In this document: in pieces, positions 13,118 through 24,900 of the stretch | How the letters are laid out: each line of letters starts with the position of its first letter | Position numbering within the stretch: the stretch's first letter is position 1 | Source of the DNA: Saxidomus purpurata | Lineage: Eukaryota; Mollusca; Bivalvia; Venerida; Veneridae | Direction of reading: 5' to 3' | Length of the DNA stretch: 64,000 bases | Assembly (NCBI GenBank): GCA_022818135.1 | Contig: JAFMSR010000017.1 | Span: forward strand, 16,287,237-16,351,236 | Notes under the pieces: model-generated | Told to the model about the DNA's origin: nothing | The model's database searches: none | What the model saw: the letters and a program-made list of their open reading frames with translations, nothing else | Position numbers and translations under genes: made by a program

Positions 13118-16100
13118 GTTAATTAAGGTGGTGTTTTCCGATCTTTGGGATTTTGTTATGTTTTAATTTGACTGAAATGTGTAGATGGGAGCCTGGCATT
13201 TGTTTGCAATTGAGCTTTAATGTGTATGCAGGAGCAAAGGCTGTTCATCTTTCCACACTGAGCCAGAAGACATTGTGTCAGTACAGTTGATGCTTTTAAG
13301 GCTCAAATTGCCACCCACTTTTGTAAACACTCTGGTGTTTTTATGCGTCACTGCATAGCCTCATGCCTTTATCACTGTATGTTTTTTTTCAGTACGCAAG
13401 TACCATGGTAACACATAAGACAAGCTTTATATGGTGTGGTTATTTTTAAAGAAGAAGCTGTGCCAGGCTGGCTTTTCTAATTGATGATTGACCATCGTCC
13501 ACAACATTGATTCAAATGCATCTCCTGCTTAAACCACCAAACCCTTTACAGTTGTCTTGTATTCAGTCACTGCCAAGTAAGTAGAAAGTAATGACATTCC
13601 ATACAGAACATGTTGCAAAAATAGGAAAACACGTCTCCGAAACTACAAGGCCTAGGAGCAATTAGATAACATTTGGCATGTACATTATGACATTGTCAGG
13701 TAATTCAGTTGTATACTGTTCAATCATGTCGAGGGGCTCATAATTTCCTTCCCGGAGGTCATTTTTTCAAAAACGTCTATAGGAAAACCAATCCGGTTTA
13801 ACTTTTCAGTGATCTTCCAACATGCAAGTGGACTTGATACCATGAAGCGATATGAGCCACTACCTTTTGTTCTTTGTATACCATAAAACTAAGCATGACC
13901 AGATTCAAGAAAGAAAGTTGATGCAAGTTTTGCATATATAGTGCATCATGGGTCAGCAAAGACGTTAGAAACTCAAGTAGAACATAAATCATCATTCACG
14001 TTTAAGGTCAGTCAGTAGCTTTCGTCAATAAAATTAAAGGTTGTCACGTATTTGCCATTTGAAATTTGGTGCATGCAGTATATCGTTCTCATCTGCGTTG
14101 ATATAACGTTTTTATTCACATGACGCCACGTGACGTCCACTTTTAGAACGCCTAAATCTGGCGAATGCGTACCGAAAGGTATAATTGTTTTTGTGGCACC
14201 TAGGGATTTATTTTCACCATGTTTGCTATGGTTAATACTTGGAAAGAAATAAATCTCTATCCCGTTTAAATGGTAAGTGCAGTAACTATCTACATTATAA
14301 ATAAAAAAATTGTAACATTTCCGTCTGAAAACTGGTACAGAGAAAGTCCTGTCGATGTGAAGTATTTTTAGGCTGGTTCAGAATAACATAAAACTAGTGA
14401 CGGTGACCACATGTCTCCTAGATACTTTGACTATTTGCTTTTTTGATATCTGAAACAGGAGATGCCACCCTACTCTTTTTTCAAAAGTCCAATATTTGCT
14501 AAAGGATGGAACAAGCAAGTTCTGCAGTAAATTCTCATTTAATGCCTATATTTTCTGTGAAGAAATATGATTGGACTTACTAATTTTTGAGTGTTGTGTC
14601 AAAATGGATTTTTGTTTATTATTGAACTTTGTAGTTTTACAGCCTATGTCATTAAAGAAACAAGTCATAAAGGTGCTGCGAGCCTAAAACCTATACTTAC
14701 AAATCAGTCACGAAACCCAACTGATAATAATCAATCGACCCAAGAATATGAAATCACCTTTTCAAACGGCCATGTGTAATAGCAAATGATGTTACACATG
14801 CTTGATACACGTACTTACAAACATGTGTACATTAAACCTGGCATTTTGAGCAAGTAAAAGTACATTTCCAATTTTTTTCTAGCAAGTCAACGAAAATCCT
14901 TAATGCTAAACCCGTATTAAATTTTATGAAAATTTGTGTACATGTTTGAGTCACATTGTTATTATCCTGAAAATGATCAAAGCTCTTTGCAGCTATTTTC
15001 ATAATGTCGCAATCAGGGAATTTACGTTGCTAAAGTATTTGATCTTTAAACATCTTAGAAAACCTTTACAAAATACTTTTTTGTAAAACCATTCATCAGT
15101 TTTATGATGTGATAAAGAATAAAAGATCCTAGATATCCTGGTGGAAAAACGCCCGCTTCGAATAAGAGAGACTAGACAGTGACAACCGGTACATAAATCA
15201 AAGAACAAAATGCGCCTTCAATTTTACAAGGTAGTGCCAAATTACTTTCATATCATATAATCATTAAACTTTTGCAAATGTACAAAGCGTGTAATAAAAA
15301 CTGTTTTCCGTGTGTGTGTTATTTCATCAAATAATTTATAAAATGCGACAAGTATCCTGTTTTCTTTTCAAACACATTCAAACGATATTTAATCATGATA
15401 AGAGAAATTTGATTGAAGTACATTTGGTTTACTTACTTGTTATCGGATACGATGAGCGTTATATAATGATGTTATTCTGCCTACAAATTGCTACGTTTCT
15501 TGGTTAAAAAAATTAAATGAATCATTGGTTATATGGACCTGGAGAAAATCAATTATTTAATCACATTTACATCACAACTTCCGTGTTAAAAGAATAGAGT
15601 TCAGTGACATATTGTCATGAACTGAACGTTATCTCTCAAGTGGTATTTCGTTCATGCGTTATTTGTGAAAAAATCTAGGACGAAGACGTCCTGTTTTAAC
15701 TATTTCATTAATTGTGTTCAAATATCATCAAATAAACACTGTCAAAATTACATAAACTTTTACCCTCCCGATTTTGAAATATTTTATAAAAACGACAAAA
15801 TGCGTTGAAAAACGATGGCGTTTCAAAAGTTGTTTCAATTGCTTTTAAGCGGAATCACGACACGCTTTGCGAAGGAAGGAAAATGTATTTTACTTGGATG
15901 TATAGAACATTTTCTAATGAGTTTTATAGAAGCTACAGAAAGAAAATCGGTTAGGTATCAAATTAAGCTATATGAGAATAACTTCATGGCGGGATGGTCC
16001 GGTATGCTGTCACTAGACGAGGGTGCTGTTATATGTCGTCATGTGACATCACAAAAATAAAAACGTAACCATGCGACGCAGATGGACACGATATACGCAT

Positions 16101-18289
16101 GGACCAATTTCCAAATAAATGTGACAACTTTTAATTTTACTGACAAAATTTGTATTTTCCTGGGCGTTCGAGGTATATCAACCGAATTCGACCCCGGTTT
16201 CAACGATACCCCCTTCCTGTGCGAGTTCGAGATCAGTCATTCATAACAGTAAGTACGCTCTGCATATGTATAATTTACAAGAGCAGGGATTGAAAATATA
16301 AAACAAGTTAATTTTTACAGTCAGTACACTCAACGGGTTTAAAAACGCTAAAGTGGCAAAATATTTATTTTCACAGTTTTATCGTGGTTCAAATTTATTC
16401 AAATTTCATACACAACATAAACAACATAAAATTGAATTCTTGTAAAAGTTTCAGTATAAATAAAATCAAGACAACACGAAGTTTTCAATTTACATGTTTC
16501 AACTTTATGCCATTTAGTAATTAGTAATTCAGTTGTATACTTTCTTATTTCTAATTCGTTTATAATTTAAAGTCTCTATATTTTGTATTTTGTAAAAGTT
16601 TCAATAATTCATCGCAAAAAATGACTTCAATGAAATAAAAACAATAGCGTCATTCAAAAAATAAATGTTCAACAGGGGAAATCTGTGCGTTTCTAAATCG
16701 GTTAATTAAGTGTATGTCTGCCAGCAATTTAACACTGATATAAAACAATTAGTTTCAAGTTCATGTTTTTCTTTATAAGTCTGAAAGATTAATGCTTAAA
16801 AAAAGCTCAAATCAACAAGAAGAGTGTTCAATGATCTCCTAACATGTATAAAGTATTTGAAAATTTAATATCAGACGTAATAAATACGTGGATTGGATTT
16901 TTTTATTACTTGTTGAACTGTTCATAATGAATAGAGCCTTGAACAGAGGGTTAAGCGTTTTCTCTAACGTCATGAAATAATGATATAGATGTTTACCTTC
17001 ATCTAAAGTAAATAAAAGACAAATATAAAATGAATTTTTCACCCTTTTGAGTGTGTTGAAAACGTAATTAACGTGACACGTTAGACACCAATTGTTTGAT
17101 TTCTAATCCCGTGTCAAAGGGCGTGTATTGTCAATTATGTTCAAGTGTTGAACAGTTAGATTTTGATTGTTTATTTTAAACATTGAATAACACTTACCCA
17201 AGAGTTTCAGAAATGAAGAGGCATTCGGAAAGGTCGATCTATTGTCAAAAACATTTCTGTTTATGTCTCTATTTGTATAGCATGAATATTTGTCGCACAA
17301 AGAGTATTAAAACTGTAAGTATATAGCATGTTGATCTGTAGACATTAATACTTATTATTGCAAAATTGGCAAAAAATAAATGTATGGGCAAAGCTTATCA
17401 CCCAAAAAGCGCATTAGCCAAAAAACGGAAGCTGGTTATTAATATTTTTATTTCATTAATGTAACATTCGGGTATTAAACAAGCAATTCATATATGGTGC
17501 CAATTTAAAACAGGTTCAGTGAAATATATGTCGACTTTAACATTCTCCGAAAAATACATACTGGCAAGAAATTGAGGCCTACATTTATGACAATTCATAC
17601 ATTATTACATTTGCCTACATTTGAACAAAAACTTATTCTGAGCCCACCTGAAGGTCAGTACACACAGGTTAATGGCACTTGAACTAAACCTATTTTTATA
17701 CGGCGAAAATCGTCGGTCAATACGGTATAAATTTCGGGCATGCCCAAATAGTTACTGCTATATTAGTTACTTCCATTTTTACCATTTTAATATTTCCATT
17801 TATCACGGTTCCTATTCTAATCGCATACATAGGGCCTGTTTAACTTCTCGCAATAATTTAAATAATTCGGTATCTTATTTTATGCATTAAATTATGTAAT
17901 AACGCGGCACATAATTAAGTAAAGGGTTTGGTGCAAAATTCATTTGTAATGCAAACATTTAATATTAACGATGTAAAGTTCAATAGATGAAAATTTGAAA
18001 ATTTTAACAAATTACAAACCTTTCCGAACATCTATTAGTAGCTACACAAACAGCCAATGAATAGAAATCTAACTGCGCAGTTTCGTGTAAATGTAAAATG
18101 ATTACTTCATGTTTCACATTAATTTTGAAATTTAATTTCATTCTCAACTGAATAACAGTAAACCGTACTGCTAGTATTTACACTAGTTACCATACGTATC
18201 GTACCCACACACTCTCTTACCATTAATTCCGTCTCCGTATATAGATGTATACACCTATATTTTAGCTAAATGTTGCTTAGGTCCGTCCT
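13118..18289. other. intergenic DNA, no supported gene
   Basis: The longest ATG-led ORF is 81 codons at 15815-16060. It begins MAFQKLFQLLLSG and has no recognisable domain or splice partner. A stretch near 16150-16250 is less AT-rich and ends in a good donor-like CA|GTAAGTAC, so an untranslated first exon there is conceivable. A palindromic CCACGTGACGTCAC-like block near 14127 (cgccacgtgacgtccac) resembles E-box/CRE sites. None of these is strong enough to call. Confidence 0.35.
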
Positions 18290-18480
18290 GTCAAATCGGC
18301 ATGTTGTCTCAGGTATAGAGATGATGCTGATCTGTCAAATTCTCATGTTTTCTTATTCAAAGAATGCGAGAGAATGTTGTATCAGGCCGGTTTATTGTCT
18401 TGTTTATAGAGAAGATATTGTATCGTATTAAGACAACGACGAAATGACATCTTCTCCAAACAAGACAGCATTATAATGCG
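18290..18480. repeat. inverted, diverged minisatellite units with a hairpin
   Basis: Three eroded copies of the downstream 42-bp unit occur here in reverse orientation; compare tgtcaaatcggcatgttgtc and gtttattgtcttgtttatag with the reverse complement of the main array. At 18396-18420 and 18445-18468 the orientation flips, giving inverted arms (tgtcttgtttatagagaaga against cttctccaaacaagaca) around a ~24-base spacer. The satellite therefore has a head-to-head inversion point just upstream of the G-tract. Confidence 0.6.
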
Positions 18481-18567
18481 ACTTCTACGAACGGACAGAC
18501 GGACAGAAAAGTTAACTAAACAGTATCCTATCTGAAAGAGGCAAGAAAAAATCTTACAGCAGAACTT

Positions 18568-18607
<40 letters not shown>

Positions 18608-18780
18608 TTTTGGGGGGGGGGGGGGTTTTTTGTTTTTGGGGGGGGGGGGTGTTGTGGGGGGGGGGGGTTTTTTGTTTTTGGGGGGGGGGGGTTTTTTTGG
18701 GGGGGGGGTTTTTTTTTTTTTTGTTGGTTTTTTTTTTTTTTGGAAAAAAAAATTTTTCGTTTTGACCAAAAAACATTTTT
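18568..18780. repeat. extreme G/T-skewed low-complexity tract
   Basis: It is nearly pure G runs (the longest close to 40) separated by short T runs, then T-rich to about 18780. On the minus strand this reads as proline/lysine-rich ORFs, which are artefacts of composition. The tract separates the inverted satellite units from the main array. Exact lengths of such homopolymers are unreliable in any assembly. Confidence 0.9.
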
Positions 18781-18786
18781 TTTAAA

Positions 18787-21120
18787 CAAGACAACATACC
18801 AGTTTACCTAACAACACTATCTAAACGAGACAACATAGTTTGACCGAACAACGCCATTATGAACAAGTACATTGAACATAGAACAAGCAATACATTCCAA
18901 ACATATCTCTGGACAAGACAACATACCAGTTTGACCGAACAACGCCATCTTGAACAAGGCAACATACCAGTTTGACCGAGGGGCCATCTTTGAACAAGAC
19001 AACATACCAGTTTGACAGAACAACACTATCTCTAAACGAGACAACATTCCAGTTTGACCGAACAACACTATCTCTAAACGAGACAATATACCAGTTTGAC
19101 CGAACAACGCCATCTATGAACAAGACAACATACCAGTTTGACCGAACAACATTATCTCTGGACAAGACAACATACCAGTTTGACCGAACAACATCATCTA
19201 TGAGCAAGACAACATACCAGTTTGACCTATCAAAGGAAACTCTAAACTTGAACAACCTCCTAACGAGACAACATACCAGTTTGACCGAACAACACTCTCT
19301 AAACGAGACAATATACCAGTTTGACCGAACAACACCATCTATGAACAAGACAACATACCAGTTTGACCACAACACTCCTAGACATACCAGTTTGGCTGAA
19401 CAACATCATTTCTTAACGAGACAATATACCAGTTTGACCGAACAACACCATCTATGAACAAGACAACATTCCAGTTTGACCCAACAACATCATTTCTTAA
19501 CGAGACAATATACCAGTTTGACCGAACAACACCATCTATGAACAAGACAATATACCAGTTTGACCGAACAACGCCATCTATTAAAAAGACAACAAACCAG
19601 TTTGACCGAACAACACCATCTATGAATAAGACAACATACCAGTTTGACCGAGCAACACCATTTCTTAACGAGACAATATACCAGTTTGACCGAACAACAC
19701 CATCTATGAGCAAGACAACATACCAGTTTGACCGAACAACACCATCTCTAAACGAGACAATATACCAGTTTGACCGAACAACACCATCTATGAACAAGAC
19801 AACATTCTAGTTTGACCAACAACCGGGGGGGTTTGCAACAATATCATTTCTTAACGAGACAATATACCAGTTTGACCGAACAACACCATCTATGAACAAG
19901 ACAACATTCCAGTTTGACCGAGCAACATCATTTCTTAACGAGACAATATACCAGTTTGACCGAACAACACCATCTATGAACAAGACAATATACCAGTTTG
20001 ACCGAACAACGCCTATTAAAAACATCTGACCGAACAACCATCTCTTAACGAGAAAAAAACCAGTGACGAACAACCAACCAGTTTGACCGAACACACCATT
20101 CTAAAAAAATACCAGTTGACCGAAGAACAACGCCATCTATTAAAAAGACAACATACCAGTTTGACCGAACAACACCATCTATGAACAAGACAATATACCA
20201 GTTTGACCGAACAACCTCTTTAACAGACAAACCAGTTGACCGAACAACGCCATCTATTAAAAAGACAACAAACCTGTTTAACGGAACAACGCCATCTATG
20301 AACAAGACAACATTCCAGTTTGACTGAACAACATCATATCTTAACGAGACAATATACCAGTTTGACCGAACAACACCATCTATAAACAAGACAATATACC
20401 AGTTTGACCGAACAACGCCATCTATTAAAAAGACAACAAACCTGTTTGACGGAACAACGCCATCTATGAACAAGACAACATTCCAGTTTGACTGAACAAC
20501 ATCATATCTTAACGAGACAATATACAGTTTGACCGAACAACCCATCTCTAACGAGACAATATACCATTGACCGACAACCCATCAACGAGACAACATACTA
20601 GTTTGTACGAACAACGCCATCTATGAACAAGACAACATACCAGTTTGACCGAACAACACCATATACTAACGAGACAATATACCAGTTTGACCGAACAACA
20701 CCATCTCTTAACGAGACAACATACTAGTTTGTACGAACAACACCATCTCTTAATGAGACAATATACCAGTTTGACCGAACAACACCATATCTTAACGAGA
20801 CAATATACTAGTTTGAACGAACAACGCGATCTATGAACAAGACAACATACCAGTTTTACCGAACAACACCATCTCTTAACGAGACAATATACCAGTTTGA
20901 CCGAACAACACCATCTCTTAACGAGACAATATACCAGTTTGACCTAACAACACCATATCTTAACGAGACAATATACCAGTTTGACCGAACAACACCATAT
21001 CTTAACGAGACAACATACCAGTTTGACCGAACAACACCATATCTTAACGAGACAACATACTAGTTTGACCGAACAACAACATATCTTAACGAGACAATAT
21101 ACCAGTTTGACCGAACAGTA
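18787..21120 (+). repeat. 42-bp minisatellite array, about 55 units
   Basis: The consensus unit includes gacaacataccagtttgacc followed by gaacaacaccatctatgaac and aa. Two variants tend to alternate: one with ctatgaacaagacaacat and one with tcttaacgagacaatat. This gives an 84-bp higher-order unit over much of the array, for example 19440-20030. Because 42 is a multiple of three, long ORFs stay open on both strands (plus-strand YQFDRTTPSMNKTT-type repeats, minus-strand RSNWYIVSLRND-type repeats). Copies near 20030-20230 and 20530-20590 are truncated. There are no splice signals or conserved flanking exons, so it is treated as non-coding. Confidence 0.9.
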
Positions 21121-21949
21121 CCCTTTCTAATAAAAGAATACATACACGTTTCCCATGAGAACGTTCGCTTCTGTAATTGAGACGATATAGCCGTTAGAAA
21201 GAATAGCAGATCATATGGCCATATAGTGGGCGGCGGGATATTTTTAGAGGATAACATGATTACATACGTTCTTACCAGCACACTATTTCCATTATCAACA
21301 TAAAGCCGTCAGTGCGCTCCATTCATTGGCTGTAACGTTTCAATTTAATAGTCGGTGTGCAATTGGAAGCCAATGCAATGTCGCGGTATTTGTTATTAAT
21401 TGAAGATGTGGAATGTTAATGGAAATATATATCTATCAAACGTAGAAAAAAAAGATTTGAGAATAAATTAAATAACAGAAATTACCTGAATATTTTAAAG
21501 TGTTGATTTATTGTTTACTAATCAAAACATAAAAGTAAATGAAAATATAGATAATAAAAGTAAAAACGATTTCAAAATAAATTAAAAACAGAAGTGATTT
21601 ACATACTCTGTAGCGCCGATTATTTCGACGACAGTTATTAAATTTAATGTGAAACAATGGGATTTACTATACAGAGATGCTTGTGACTTTTTATTATTCC
21701 AAAAATATTGATAACGGTGCAAAATGGCATGTTTCTTATTATATAAAAATTTGCCGTTTTTAACTGGAAGGAAGTGTTGCCGAGTGAATATGATATACGA
21801 TAAGCACGTATGAACTGAAAAAAAAAAAAAAACTTAAAATAGTGTATGAAGATGCTTTATATTTTTTACGAAAACTTGCTGGGATGGATTCAGTGTCTGC
21901 ACATTGATCAATAATCAATAAAAGGAAATACAATTTAAATTAATTGGAC
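21121..21949. other. upstream region of the type I membrane protein gene
   Basis: AT-rich DNA between the satellite and the predicted start codon. No convincing core promoter element could be picked out. No acceptor lies immediately before the ATG, so the 5' UTR is probably contiguous with the first coding exon. Confidence 0.35.
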
Positions 21950-24900
21950 ATGGTGGTTAACATGGCAATTTTACGGGCTTCTTTGATGACACTCGTGTTT
22001 TCAGCAGCGACGCAACTAGCATCAAGTGCAGGTGTGTATATTATTAAACGGTATATTCGAATTGCAGATCATGTTGTAAGTGTAATTAATTCTGTGGTCA
22101 ATGTATCTAAAAGTTATATAATCATTTTCTGCTGAAATGTTATGGTTTTGAGCTCCCTCAAGGATTTGGTTCTATGGTAATGGGTTCTGTAGTGCCGGTT
22201 GTAGCAGGACCGATACTTTGTCATACCTCGGGACTTGCTGGTCCTTAAAAAACTTCGCATTTTCTATAATATTTAGTTAAGAAGCGGTATTTCTTATATT
22301 CAAAATATATTATTATGAAAAAACGTAAGCATTCTTTTCTTTAACCGTACCACTCATAAAAAATCATACTTGTAATCTGAACAATAACAATATGGTAAAA
22401 TGTAAATTTATATACGAAGCTAAATTGCCCTCATTATAGTTCTATTTAAATTTTTTCACACCAGATCTGTCGCTTTAAAATCATATCAATCAAACGTTTT
22501 AAACTGTCAGCACTAAAATACCCAGGTTCTATAGGTAAATTGTGAAATTACTTTATTTTAAGATTATAATGCATCTGTCCTAGAAGTGCATTTCTTTAAC
22601 TTGAGACTAACAAATATTCGGTTACTTAGATGTTCGGTTTCCTCATATCTTTAAATACGTTTTTAAAAGATAATCAACAAAAAACAATCTCGGTTAAACA
22701 TGCTTTCATTAGATGGTGACTGTTAAAAACGGTCATTGACCGAAGTCTGTCATTTATACAAATATATAAACCATGTATTTCAACAAAATATTAGAATGCG
22801 TTTACATATAGAATTCCTAAGTCTGCAAATGACAATATTACTATCTTACATTTACATTGTCTTAAATATCAAATTACTATATAATTTAATTAAGTGTTAT
22901 TGTCCGTGGTTAGAGTCGATGACTTGAAATCACTATAACCTCTCATAAATTGAGGGCCAAATGGGTTCGAGCCCCGCTACCGACCATGTCCCTTTATGTG
23001 AGAAAGTTGACAGTTTCTTACAGAGGATATGAGTCTAGTACTGGTTCTTCCCAGGAGAGATGGTTAGGTAAACTGCCCACCTGTTAAAATGACAAAAATA
23101 CGGTTAGCCCGGGCGTAAAACTCATATAACAACAACAATATTAATCAAGTATTTCCTAAACTTTTGGCCTCTTATGTTATCAGATCTCCACATTCAATCA
23201 CCTTCATCACAATTCACGAGCGTTTAGAGAGGTAAAAAAGTTCATTTATATCCTGTTGACACTTTTATAATGCGAAGTCAAATTAAGGAGCGAACGTAAA
23301 TTACAAATCAGTCACTGTGTATACAAAATTCAGACCGAAAATTGTAAAGGGCGTATACGGCTGAACTTTCATACAAATGTTAATGAACTTTTTGGAACCT
23401 AAAGCCTCGTTTCTGTCGCCATATTCGGTATACAAATACAATCTACGAATAATAAAAATATATAATTGCCTCCATGTTCTCCTTTGAAGAGTAAAAGTTT
23501 GGTAGACTTTAGTCTAGATCATCGACATCCTCATTATGACATAAATGTTGTTTGTTTTTTTTTCAAATTGTTTTAATGTTGATATGTACAGTGAAATAAC
23601 TGTATTTTCGCAACATCTATTAACAAAATGTACAACGGCATAGGCTACCCTCAGACTAAACCTCCAGAAAATCAAATGCTTAAATCTTACTGGTAGAAAC
23701 TTGCTCTTTGTACGTGGATGTTTTTGCATTTTGCTGACAGCAGGCTGGCAATGTTTGCGAGGGGCATTAAGACACGTACTTCCCCATGACATGTAGTGTA
23801 CACTTAACCACTCGGCTACTATATTCATTTTAAATTCTTAAATGTCGGCAACGCTGTTGTGTTTCAGCTGAAATCTGTTAAGTTCACGTTGAGTTCAATA
23901 TATAAAAAAGACGCAGTGTGAAGGTTTATGATATCAGTTCCTTCTTCGGGAGGTTGCGAGTTCGAACCCGACTGAGATTAACGATTTCTGGTCTAAAACT
24001 GACAGCAATTTTTCGGTCGCAGTCGAGGTAAAATGAGTAAACTCACCATATGAATTAAATAATCATTAATCAAGTCCTTTATCCTTTCAATATTGCACGG
24101 TGCATATCCCAAAGTATTCCCCTCACACTGACCTTGACCCATAAACGTTGGCTAAATAGTTCTTACTCACTTGGTCACATCGGCTCCGTTTGCTGCTTTA
24201 GGTTAAACTTTAAGCTCATCACTATCTCTAGATAGTATTTTTCTCAGAAGCGTGTCAAAACTGAAGTACGGTATTTTTCTACAAGTATCCTAATTTTCAG
24301 TGAGTTACCTAACGGATCTTTATTGTATTATTTTTTAAATGTGTGTTGCTGGTAATTCGATATTTTCACTAACGTATCATAACAAAGTTAGTTGTATTCT
24401 TAAGAAAGTGACATAAGAAAGTGGCATAACGAATAATCTGTATCTTTTATTAGTGTCGTGTCCTAGTGGAGACACCCTAGGTGTAATCAAAGATGCCAAG
24501 ACGTGTTCGGAGCTGGTAACAGCCAACAATGCCGAGTGCTACGATGCCACGTTTGAGACGACATGCTGCGCGTCTTGTAATGCTGTTGCCACAAGCAATC
24601 CTAGTAAGTGCGGTTGTATTGTTTATCCGTAACAAGAGGCACATTGTTAAGTTCTGAATTTTCGATCTGTGTTTACCAATAGAAGCCGCATTTCGTCTAA
24701 CAATGATCAAAAACATATCTGTAGTCATACAGTATGTCAACCTTTACCGAGTATCCACATGAACAGTGCTCGAACTTCTTTGTTTCAAGAAACGAAGTTT
24801 GTCCCAAGCCACTGAACCAGACCCCTAACTACAGCCTTATATAGCCTTGTCAAAAGTAAAGGTCACTGGGCTAATTTACTCTCCGTTATGTACCACCCTA

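Noticed and set aside
15815..16060. 81-codon ORF starting MAFQKLFQ
   Set aside because: No recognisable domain, no convincing promoter or splice partner; ORFs of this size are expected by chance in 64 kb.
18382..18797. Proline/lysine-rich ORFs on the minus strand over the G-tract
   Set aside because: Pure consequence of G/T homopolymers; no exon signals and no complexity.
18817..21063. Long repetitive ORFs on both strands (YQFDRTT-type and RSNWYIV-type)
   Set aside because: They follow from a 42-bp satellite whose period is divisible by three. They are open on both strands, interrupted by truncated units, and no splice-compatible neighbours were seen.
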